DNA from: UBA9732 sp963606545
Lineage (GTDB): Bacteria; Spirochaetota; Spirochaetia; Sphaerochaetales; Sphaerochaetaceae
Direction of reading: 5' to 3'
NCBI GenBank assembly: GCA_963606545.1
Contig: CAVCYP010000004.1
Span: 1 to 61,595, forward strand
Length of the DNA: 61,595 bases
Shown: one piece after another, positions 24,968 to 32,218 of the stretch
Numbering within the stretch: the stretch's first letter is position 1
How the letters are laid out: every line of letters starts with the position of its first letter
Made by a program: the position numbers and the translations under genes
Notes under the pieces: generated by a model
What the model saw: only the letters and a program-made list of their open reading frames with translations
Database searches by the model: none
What the model was told of the DNA's origin: nothing

Positions 24968-26791
24968 TTACTTATTCTTTTTCGCGTTCTTTGCGGCTTC
25001 TTTTTCAGCCTTTGCTTTTTCTTCTTCAATCTTTTTAAGCTTTTCCTGATACTTTCTTACCGCTTCAGGAACCTTAACTTCTTTTTTAACCTCTTTAGGT
25101 GGTCTTTTTTTAACAACTTTATTTACATAAATCTGCTGACCAATTGAGAGAATATTACTGACAGTCCAGTACAAAAGAAGTCCGGATGGTGCACTGTAGA
25201 GAATAAAGAAGAACAAAATTGGCATGCCATAGGTCATAAAGGCCATTGTTCCACCACCTTGTGCAGAATTCTTTGACTGCCCATTTGCCATCTTCATTGA
25301 AAGAATCATACTCACAGTGTAAACAATTGGCAGTAGGTGAATTTCTGATCCCAAGAATGGAATATTGAAACCAAGTGTGAAAATAGTTTCTGGTGCAGAA
25401 AGGTCTGAAATCCAACCAGGAATAAACATTGCACCTCTAAGCTCAAAATGCTTATTCAACAATCCATAGAAAGCAATGAGAATTGGGAACTGAATAAGCA
25501 TTGGCAAGCATCCACCCATTGGATTAATGCCTTCCTGCTTATAAAGATCAGCAGTCTCTTGATTAAGCTTTTGAGGATTATCCTTATATTTGACTCTCAG
25601 TTCCTCCAGTTGTGGATTTAAAGCTGAAATCTTTGCTGTAGACTCTGTACTCTTCTTGGAAAGAGGCCAAAGTAGAAGCTTAAGAAGGATTGTAAGAAGA
25701 ATTATTCCAATACCGTAGTTTGGAATAATCTTATAAAGAAGATTCAGCATCCACTTAAGGATTGTCTCAAGCCATCCTAACCATGAACCACTTTCCATGG
25801 CATCATCAAGATTAAGACCCTTCAAACCCCAAGCATTATCTGTTCCACTGTAATAGGTACCCAAATATTTCTTAAGCTGAGGTCCACAGTAGAAATAAAC
25901 AGTGTCACTTGAAGAGGCATCTGTTGCTGGTCTTGAAAGGTAAATACCATTGCTCTGAGCAATGTCACCATCAGTACTCTGCTTTGCTGTGTACTTATAA
26001 GAAACGTTGCTTTCTGGAGCTGCAATTACTGTAAAGTACTTACTAGTAAGACTTATCCATTTTAAATTGCTGGTAGTTTCATAACTTCCGTTTGTCAGGC
26101 TAACCGTTCTCTTTTTTGTCTTGCCATTGTCTTTATACTCGTTGGTGTAGACTCTTCTGTAGTCATAACTATTGTTCTTCATTTGTGTGAAGGAAGGTCC
26201 AACCTGCGGTTCGTAGGCAATGGTGTAGGCATAAGTACCGTCTGAAAGTCCTGTAAAGGAAGAATCTCCAACAATATCAACAGATACAGCAAAGAGATAA
26301 TCACTATCTTTAAACTCAAAAGTTTTCTTTACAGTAAAGAGGTTTCCTTTTTCATCCTTGTAATCATGTGTGAAAACAACCTTTTTTCCATCAACTTTAT
26401 AAGCAAAAGTATCAAGAATTGGAGTTGTAAAATCATCTCCCCAATACATAAGGAAGGCATTATGATCACTTTCACCTTTGAATACTAAATCAACATGTTC
26501 ACCGTCTGCGTTTGCATGGTCTTTCATTGTTAAAGACTTAATGCTTGCACCTACTGGGTCAAACGTTATTTCAAAAATATCGGTTTCGTAGGTGAAGGTA
26601 TCGGTTGAGTTGTTGTCAGCAAGTGCCGTGATTACGGTTTTAGTTGTCTGCTCGTCTACAACTTCTGTGGTCTGGTTCTCAGCGGTGCTAGAGGCGGTTG
26701 GGGTTGTTGAGAAGAATGTGGTTTGAATAAACATTCCTGCAAAAATGACAATAACGCATAGTACTACTGCTAGTATAGACTTTCCATCCAT
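24968..26791 (-). CDS. yidC: Membrane protein insertase YidC
   Basis: A 607-residue inner-membrane insertase. An N-terminal signal anchor (about 5-25) is followed by a large periplasmic beta domain (about 60-340) of the Gram-negative type, then five membrane segments with the YidC/Oxa1 core (PNYGIGIILLTILLKLLLWP, then NPMGGCLPMLIQFPILIAFY). A Lys-rich C-terminal tail of about 60 residues may bind ribosomes. AGGAGC precedes the ATG. No yidD ORF lies in the 59-base gap to rnpA. Confidence 0.96.
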   Translation of the reverse strand: MDGKSILAVVLCVIVIFAGMFIQTTFFSTTPTASSTAENQTTEVVDEQTTKTVITALADNNSTDTFTYETDIFEITFDPVGASIKSLTMKDHANADGEHVDLVFKGESDHNAFLMYWGDDFTTPILDTFAYKVDGKKVVFTHDYKDEKGNLFTVKKTFEFKDSDYLFAVSVDIVGDSSFTGLSDGTYAYTIAYEPQVGPSFTQMKNNSYDYRRVYTNEYKDNGKTKKRTVSLTNGSYETTSNLKWISLTSKYFTVIAAPESNVSYKYTAKQSTDGDIAQSNGIYLSRPATDASSSDTVYFYCGPQLKKYLGTYYSGTDNAWGLKGLNLDDAMESGSWLGWLETILKWMLNLLYKIIPNYGIGIILLTILLKLLLWPLSKKSTESTAKISALNPQLEELRVKYKDNPQKLNQETADLYKQEGINPMGGCLPMLIQFPILIAFYGLLNKHFELRGAMFIPGWISDLSAPETIFTLGFNIPFLGSEIHLLPIVYTVSMILSMKMANGQSKNSAQGGGTMAFMTYGMPILFFFILYSAPSGLLLYWTVSNILSIGQQIYVNKVVKKRPPKEVKKEVKVPEAVRKYQEKLKKIEEEKAKAEKEAAKNAKKNK

Positions 26792-26850
26792 TTTTTAGCT
26801 CCTAAAATCAATTATCGGAGGCAAAACAAGAGGATTATGAAAATGAAAAA

Positions 26851-27198
26851 TCAGCCCACAAGTGAGCTACTTTTTTCAAAGAGATTTAATAATATATTTT
26901 CCTTTTCTTCATAAGCCAATTCTTTGCCAGGGTACACCACAATGGCCATATCCAATCCATTCTTAATTTTATCCTGATTAAGACGCCATATTTCTTTAAT
27001 CTGTCGTCTAATTAGGTTTCTCTGGACTGAATTTCCATAGTGTTTAGCAGGAATGACAATCATTCTACTGTAACAAAAATTGTTGGTCGTTACATATAAC
27101 TTAAAGCAGGAAAGAGAATATCTTTTTCCCGCTCTAAAGAGATTGTCAATATCTGCTCTAAGTCTAATTATCTGGTTTTTAGTAAGGCTTTTTTTCAT
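26851..27198 (-). CDS. rnpA: Ribonuclease P protein component
   Basis: A 115-residue basic protein that binds RNase P RNA and helps mature tRNA 5' ends. The conserved RNA-binding region appears as NSVQRNLIRRQIKEIWR near residue 57, the equivalent of the family RNR motif. The ATG at 27198 was chosen over a GTG at 27201. Its first 20 bases lie inside the rpmH 3' end in another frame, so the two are translationally coupled. Confidence 0.93.
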   Translation of the reverse strand: MKKSLTKNQIIRLRADIDNLFRAGKRYSLSCFKLYVTTNNFCYSRMIVIPAKHYGNSVQRNLIRRQIKEIWRLNQDKIKNGLDMAIVVYPGKELAYEEKENILLNLFEKSSSLVG

Positions 27199-27346
27199 CA
27201 CAGACGGAAAGACTATGTCTGCCCTTAGCTCTTCTTCTTGCTAAAACGAGACGGCCACCTTTTGTTGCCATACGTGCTCTGAATCCAAACTTTCTGTTTC
27301 TTTTGACTTTACTTGGCTGGTATGTTCTTTTGCCCTTGTAACTCAT
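27179..27346 (-). CDS. rpmH: Ribosomal protein bL34
   Basis: A 55-codon gene read directly from the sequence. The product starts MSYKGKRTYQPSKVKRNRKF and continues with GFRARMATKGGRLVLARRRA and KGRHSL, the diagnostic bL34 pattern. It has about five extra N-terminal residues relative to E. coli and a C-terminal tail ending DEKKPY. GGAG lies upstream of the ATG. The tail overlaps rnpA by 20 bases. It is the first gene of the rpmH-rnpA-yidC-jag operon, expressed from the promoter at 27415-27443. Confidence 0.95.
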   Translation of the reverse strand: MSYKGKRTYQPSKVKRNRKFGFRARMATKGGRLVLARRRAKGRHSLSVCDEKKPY

Positions 27347-27414
27347 GGTATATCTCCATATATATCGCTTAAAGCGGGATTTTCGTTAACGCTAGTGTAT
27401 TCACTGAGCAATTG

Positions 27415-27443
27415 AGTATAAATTTATGCACAATTTTGGTCAA
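27415..27443 (-). promoter_or_regulatory. rpmH operon promoter with an embedded DnaA box
   Basis: On the minus strand TTGACC (27443-27438), a 17-bp spacer and TATACT (27420-27415) form a strong sigma70-type promoter. The predicted leader is about 62 nt and includes GGAG. The spacer contains a perfect DnaA box. Confidence 0.75.
27424..27432 (+). promoter_or_regulatory. DnaA box (TTATGCACA) inside the rpmH promoter spacer
   Basis: A perfect TTATNCACA match lies wholly between the -35 and -10 of the rpmH promoter. DnaA bound here would be expected to block RNA polymerase. Confidence 0.6.
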
Positions 27444-27449
27444 GGGCTA

Positions 27450-27914
27450 CTACTTTGACATCTTCTCTTTTAAGATTTCAAATGCAGTTTGCCACTTGTC
27501 GCATATTTCTTCAGGCTTAAAATAAATGCCTATTTCTCTCTTTGCACTTTCCGGACCGTCTGACCCATGAATAACATTAAAACTCATTTCAGGTGAAAAA
27601 TCTCCACGAATAGTTCCAACCTCAGCATTAGAAGGGTTGGTTTTTCCCATAATTTGTCTCATCCCAAGAATAGCATCTTCACCTTCTACAACCATGGCAA
27701 CAATAGGAGCGCTTGTGATAAACTTTACCAAATTTGGATAAAAAGGCTTACCAAAATGTTCTTCATAATGTTTTGCAGCCTGTTCATCAGATACCTGAAG
27801 CATCTTCAAAGCCACAATTTTATAACCCTTATCCTCAATACGGGCTATTATTTTACCAATTAGTCCTCTTTGAACTGCATCTGGTTTAATTGCAATAAAA
27901 GTTCTTTCAATCAT
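27450..27914 (-). CDS. ndk: Nucleoside diphosphate kinase
   Basis: A 154-residue enzyme balancing nucleoside triphosphate pools. IERTFIAIKPDAVQRGLIG at the start and NVIHGSDGPESA with the phosphorylated His116 are diagnostic. The length fits the family. AGGAGG precedes the ATG and the gap to dciA is small, so it is probably the distal gene of the dnaA-dnaN-recF-dciA group. Confidence 0.96.
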   Translation of the reverse strand: MIERTFIAIKPDAVQRGLIGKIIARIEDKGYKIVALKMLQVSDEQAAKHYEEHFGKPFYPNLVKFITSAPIVAMVVEGEDAILGMRQIMGKTNPSNAEVGTIRGDFSPEMSFNVIHGSDGPESAKREIGIYFKPEEICDKWQTAFEILKEKMSK

Positions 27915-28262
27915 CTAAAACCTCCTATACGGCTGAACTCTTACCGAGATTTTTTTTATCTCTAACTCAGGAAAAGCCGAATCCACCTTTTTTATAATAT
28001 CGCTAGAATTTAATCTCACATAAGAAGCAATAGAAGCGCTCTTACAAACAACGCCTAACGTATTCTCCGCTATCTTTTCAAACCCGATAACTTTTGATAA
28101 ATCTTCTCCTACTATGTCCTTCCATCTAATGTTTAATTGAACTTCTGGAGAATTAACATCTATTCCAAATTTTTCAAAAACCTTATCTATATAAGCCCCA
28201 CTTTCAATAGGAACATCTGGAGAAATTCTTTCAGTTGCTTCATCATTATAGTTGTCTTTCAT
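27915..28262 (-). CDS. dciA: DUF721/DciA-family protein
   Basis: A 115-residue protein with the DUF721 core: NIRWKDIVGEDLSKVIGFEKI, then a C-terminal hydrophobic strand region with VVCKSASIASYVRLNSSDII. DciA proteins are the ancestral loaders of the DnaB replicative helicase in bacteria lacking DnaC or DnaI, which fits this position beside recF, dnaN and dnaA. The ATG at 28262 has GGAAAG upstream and overlaps recF by 17 bases. An ATG at 28277 is the alternative. Confidence 0.82.
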   Translation of the reverse strand: MKDNYNDEATERISPDVPIESGAYIDKVFEKFGIDVNSPEVQLNIRWKDIVGEDLSKVIGFEKIAENTLGVVCKSASIASYVRLNSSDIIKKVDSAFPELEIKKISVRVQPYRRF

Positions 28263-29349
28263 CTTCCAACTTTCCATTACTCACTTTGTATATTTTAGAA
28301 CATCCATCACTTAAATCAAAGAAAGATCCAAAGTATTTTTCTTCTGGAAGAAAAGTAAAGAAGGCTTGATTATAATGTCCTAAATATGAAAGATACCTTG
28401 CTCTTTTAGGGGCATCTAGCTCTAATAGGACATCATCTATTAAAAATACAGGATTTAAACCAGTCTTCTGTCTATAAAAAGCAGCCTGTGCAGATCTAAA
28501 GACAAGCGATGCTAATCTCATCTGTCCGGTAGACGCATTATTAACAAAAGGCCCATAAGCATCTGTTACAATAAATCTATCCCTATGTGGACCGCTAGTG
28601 GTTGTCATCATTTTAATATCAATATCTCTTTGATTACCAAGATAAGTAATAATTTCATCTAAACTAAGATTCTCATTCCAAGAAGGTTTATAAGAAATTC
28701 CAATTTTTCTATCTTCTAAAGCTACAGCGTTGTATATATCAGGAAAAATTGTAGAAAAGGAATTTAAAACTGCTCTACGAGCTTTCATTATAAGAAGTCC
28801 ATAGGAAGCAAGCTTTTCATCATATATATCAAGTAAAGAGAAACTTTGCTCCTTTATTGCAGCATTTCTTTGTCTTAAAATGAGCTTATATCTTCTTAAA
28901 TCATCAAAGAAAGAAGGGTCATACATAGACATTGTCTGATCAAAAAACCTTCTTCTATTTTCAGGCTCACCTCTAACAAAGGAAATATCATCATGAGTAA
29001 ATGCAATACATGGAATGCTGTAAATTAAATCTTTCCTGTCTTTTATCTCAGAATTATCAAGTTTGATTTTTTTCTTTCCATTTAAGAAAGAAATTTCCAC
29101 TTTTCTTTCAAGGTTCATACTATCTTCAAAAGTAGAACGTATAAGAAAGAAATCCTCTCCATGCTTCACTGCTTCTCTTAGGTTTTGCGTTCTAAAAGAA
29201 GCTCCATAACACAAAAGATAAACAGCCTCAAGAAGATTAGTCTTCCCTTGGCCGTTTTCACCTTTGAGAATGATTTGTTTATAAGAAGTATCAATGTCAC
29301 AATTAACAAGGTTTCTAAAGCCCTTAAGTGACAAACTTTTTATTAGCAT
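28246..29349 (-). CDS. recF: DNA replication/repair protein RecF
   Basis: A 367-residue SMC-like ATPase loading RecA at gapped DNA. The Walker A motif GENGQGKTNLLEAVYLLC starts near residue 31. The signature region around TSGPHRDRF and STGQMRLASLVFRSAQ follows, and the Walker B region is VFLIDDVLLELD. Its ATG directly follows the dnaN stop. Confidence 0.96.
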   Translation of the reverse strand: MLIKSLSLKGFRNLVNCDIDTSYKQIILKGENGQGKTNLLEAVYLLCYGASFRTQNLREAVKHGEDFFLIRSTFEDSMNLERKVEISFLNGKKKIKLDNSEIKDRKDLIYSIPCIAFTHDDISFVRGEPENRRRFFDQTMSMYDPSFFDDLRRYKLILRQRNAAIKEQSFSLLDIYDEKLASYGLLIMKARRAVLNSFSTIFPDIYNAVALEDRKIGISYKPSWNENLSLDEIITYLGNQRDIDIKMMTTTSGPHRDRFIVTDAYGPFVNNASTGQMRLASLVFRSAQAAFYRQKTGLNPVFLIDDVLLELDAPKRARYLSYLGHYNQAFFTFLPEEKYFGSFFDLSDGCSKIYKVSNGKLEDERQL

Positions 29350-30456
29350 TTAATTGAGATTCATAGGCATTATCACATGCAGATAATCCCTTTCAGGCTC
29401 CGATTTCACAGTAAATGGTCTAACAGTATCAGTAAATTCTATTTTTACTTCTTTGCCATCCATAACCTTTAATGGGCTTAAGAGATAAGTGTAGTTCATA
29501 GCACACTTGTATTCTTCACCCTCATACTTACACTCAATCTCTTCTCTTCCTGCACCACTTTCGTTTTCGTTGCAGTAAAGTAAAAGCTTGTTTTCTGTAA
29601 ACTCAAGAACAACCTTTTTATATTTATTTTCAACAAGCAACGATACTCTCTTAAGAGCTTCAGAAAGCTCATTAATATTTACAATACAAGATTTGCTCTG
29701 TCTTTCTGGTATTACTCTCTTGTAGGCAGGGAACTCATTTTTAATAAGGTTAGATGAAATTGTACAACTTCCAAAACCTATTGAAATACTATTTTGTCCT
29801 ACAAAGAATTCAAAATCACCTTCTTCAATAGAGAGCTTTCTTACAAGATTTAGGAATTTACTAGGAATATCGGCTTTTGGAAAATCTGGAATTTCAGTTT
29901 CAAGTTTTCTGCAAATATAAGAAAGTCTTCTTCCGTCAGTGGCAACTAAAACTAAAGAAGTTCCATTTTTCTCCAACAGAGCCCCATTCATTGCATATTT
30001 TGATTCATCATCGCTTACGGCAAAGATTACTTGATTAATCATGTCTGTAAAATCTTTTTGAGGTACTTTAAAGGAAGAAGTATCTTCATTAAAAGAAAGT
30101 TCTGGAAAAGCAGAAATATCAATTGTTCTTAATTTAAAATCAATACGTTTACTTTCTACTTTTATTGTTAATTTGTCATCCTTGTTTTCAAAGAGAATAT
30201 CTTCATTATCAGGTAGGTTTTTAACAATCTCAAGGAATTTATCACAGATGACTGTTGTTCCTCCGTTTTCTAGACCTTGAACGGTTATTTCAGAAACATA
30301 ACTCATTTTCTGGTCCGTTGCTTTGATGGTTAGGTTGTTTTCTTCAAGTATGAGACAAACGTTTGCATAAACTGCTACGGTATTTCTTTGTGATGTGAAA
30401 TCGAGTGCGTTTGACAGTTCCTTTAGAATCACATTCTTTTGGCAAATGAACTTCAT
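29350..30456 (-). CDS. dnaN: DNA polymerase III sliding clamp (beta subunit)
   Basis: A 368-residue clamp with the three-domain architecture. The first domain shows LDFTSQRNTVAVYANVCL and the middle has ALLEKNGTSLVLVATDGRRL. The C-terminus ends HVIMPMNLN, close to the family's common MPMR-L ending. AGGAG lies before the ATG. Upstream is the 229-bp AT-rich spacer that probably holds oriC. Confidence 0.96.
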   Translation of the reverse strand: MKFICQKNVILKELSNALDFTSQRNTVAVYANVCLILEENNLTIKATDQKMSYVSEITVQGLENGGTTVICDKFLEIVKNLPDNEDILFENKDDKLTIKVESKRIDFKLRTIDISAFPELSFNEDTSSFKVPQKDFTDMINQVIFAVSDDESKYAMNGALLEKNGTSLVLVATDGRRLSYICRKLETEIPDFPKADIPSKFLNLVRKLSIEEGDFEFFVGQNSISIGFGSCTISSNLIKNEFPAYKRVIPERQSKSCIVNINELSEALKRVSLLVENKYKKVVLEFTENKLLLYCNENESGAGREEIECKYEGEEYKCAMNYTYLLSPLKVMDGKEVKIEFTDTVRPFTVKSEPERDYLHVIMPMNLN

Positions 30457-30685
30457 GGCAATCTCCTATTAAACTCATTTATATATTTTTTTTCAGTAGT
30501 TATAATATAGCATGAAAATTGTTAAAAAAACAGTAATTCCTTTAAACAATTAGCAATAGGCTTAAAATTTTTTTTATCCGTCTGTGTATAACTTGTTCAA
30601 AAATTTTTATAAAAAAAAGAAGAAAATAATTATAAACAATATTTGAACAGTTTTTCGTCTATTATCTACAACTTATAAACAAGAA
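30457..30685. other. dnaA-dnaN spacer, probable oriC
   Basis: This very AT-rich 229-bp interval contains TTATACACA on the minus strand (30583-30591), a perfect DnaA-box match. Relatives are TTATAAACA (30630-30638 and 30673-30681) and TTATCTACA (30662-30670). Long A/T runs near 30489-30500 and 30568-30576 could be the unwinding element. Position between dnaA and dnaN is a common origin location. Confidence 0.6.
30583..30591 (-). promoter_or_regulatory. DnaA box (TTATACACA)
   Basis: This is a perfect TTATNCACA match in the dnaA-dnaN spacer, continuing as TAACTTGTTCAA on the plus strand like the repeats at 16771 and 17001. Confidence 0.6.
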
Positions 30686-32080
30686 TTATTTTTTTAATTC
30701 CGATTTAATTTGTCTTTTAAGTTTATCAATAATTAGGCTTGTGTCATTTTCACTTGACTTTAGCAAGGACTCAACCTTTTGAACGTTATACATAACAGTA
30801 GTATGATTTTTTCCGCCAAATTCCATACCAATTTCAGTTGTAGAAAAATCTGTCATATCTTTACAAAGATACATGGCAATTTGTCTAGGAGTAACCACTG
30901 ATTGGTTCCTACTTTTCCCTTTTATTTCAAAAGGAGAAACATTAAAGTAAGTTGATACAACCTTTAAAATTAAATCAATAGAAACCCCAGTAGAATCATT
31001 ATTTCTACTAACTATATTTTTAAGCTGCTCTTTTGCAGTATCAAGAGAAATATCTTTATGCAGCAAGGTGCTATAAGCAATGAGCTTAGTAAGACAAGAT
31101 TCAAGATCTCTTACGTTGCTAGAAATATTGGTTGCAATATACTCAATTACTTCATTGCTAAATACAACGCCTTTTTCTTGGCATTTTTTCTTCAAAATAG
31201 CAACTCTCGTTTCATAGTTAGGAGGGAGAAGATCTATATTTAAACCTCTTGAGAATCTGCTTCTTAATCTGTCAGAAATGTCTTTAAGTTCCTCAACTGG
31301 TCTATCGCAGGTGAATACAATCTGACGTCCGGTATCGTAAAGGTCATTAAAGGTGTTGAATAATTCTTCCTGAGTTCCCTCTTTCTTTTGAAGAAAGTGA
31401 ATATCATCAATCAAAAGGACTTCTGCCTTTCTGTATTTATTCTTAAATTGCTGCGAACTTTTATCATTTACAGACTGAATAAATTCATTAGTAAAGTTTT
31501 CAGCTGTAATGTAGATAACCTTCATGTTAGTTGTGCTTCTTATATAGTTACCAATGCTTTGTATTAGATGAGTCTTTCCAAGACCAACTCCACCATACAA
31601 AAGACATGGGTTATAAGCAGAACCTGGGTTTTTTGCTATTGCCATACAGGCATTGTAAGCAAAGCTACTATTGTCTCCAGAAACAAAAGAATCAAACGTA
31701 TAAGCTGGATTAAACATTAGATCATCGGCCTTATTAGTTTTTTTCTCAGCTTTGTCAGATGATGGCTTAATTTGCTCAGATTCTTGTTTTTTTTCTACTA
31801 TAACCGGTTTTTGGGCATCTTTTTTTACTTCAAATTTGACTGAATAAGGTTTCTTACCAAGTTCACTAATGGTGTTTTCTATTAAAATTCTATATTCCTC
31901 TTCAAACTTATCTTTTACAAAGGTAGAGGGGACATAAAGAAAAATTTTATTATCTTCTTCTTTTCCAAGTACAATACGTGAAAACCAGGTGTTAAATTCA
32001 CCTTCAGGAAGAGAGTTTTTTATCTGGTTTATAGTTTTTTCCCACAATTCTATGAGCATTTCATCATTAGTTTTTGGCAT
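30686..32080 (-). CDS. dnaA: Chromosomal replication initiator DnaA
   Basis: A 464-residue AAA+ initiator. Domain I (LIELWEKTINQIKNSLPEGE) is followed by a Lys/Glu-rich linker (about 95-125). The ATPase has GGVGLGKTHL (Lys169) and LLIDDIHFL. Domain IV carries the DnaA-box-binding helix (GGKNHTTVMYN). Starts are possible at 32140, 32080 and 32059. None has a Shine-Dalgarno sequence, but the promoter at 32088-32116 ends seven bases before the ATG at 32080, so that start is preferred. The gene is divergent from gyrB. Confidence 0.95.
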   Translation of the reverse strand: MPKTNDEMLIELWEKTINQIKNSLPEGEFNTWFSRIVLGKEEDNKIFLYVPSTFVKDKFEEEYRILIENTISELGKKPYSVKFEVKKDAQKPVIVEKKQESEQIKPSSDKAEKKTNKADDLMFNPAYTFDSFVSGDNSSFAYNACMAIAKNPGSAYNPCLLYGGVGLGKTHLIQSIGNYIRSTTNMKVIYITAENFTNEFIQSVNDKSSQQFKNKYRKAEVLLIDDIHFLQKKEGTQEELFNTFNDLYDTGRQIVFTCDRPVEELKDISDRLRSRFSRGLNIDLLPPNYETRVAILKKKCQEKGVVFSNEVIEYIATNISSNVRDLESCLTKLIAYSTLLHKDISLDTAKEQLKNIVSRNNDSTGVSIDLILKVVSTYFNVSPFEIKGKSRNQSVVTPRQIAMYLCKDMTDFSTTEIGMEFGGKNHTTVMYNVQKVESLLKSSENDTSLIIDKLKRQIKSELKK

Positions 32081-32087
32081 ACGACAA

Positions 32088-32116
32088 ATGATATACGTTA
32101 AAACATGGCTTTTCAA
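32088..32116 (-). promoter_or_regulatory. dnaA promoter, leaderless geometry; decides the start
   Basis: On the minus strand TTGAAA (32116-32111), a 17-bp spacer, TATCAT (32093-32088), then seven bases and the ATG at 32080. The promoter lies inside the longer ORF that begins at 32140. Confidence 0.6.
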
Positions 32117-32151
32117 GGTTGAATCTGCTTTAATTATCATTTTTCAAGTGC

Positions 32152-32180
32152 TTGAGACGGTCCCTATAATAATATATAAT
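32152..32180 (+). promoter_or_regulatory. gyrB promoter
   Basis: TTGAGA (32152-32157), 17-bp spacer and a perfect TATAAT (32175-32180). The transcript would start near 32187 and carry a leader of about 32 nt with GAGGAAGG. Confidence 0.75.
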
Positions 32181-32218
32181 AAAGTGAGTATATCTTTATA
32201 GAGGAAGGTTCCTATTCA

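Noticed and set aside
26792..26850. yidD between rnpA and yidC
   Set aside because: The gap is only 59 bases and holds no ORF.
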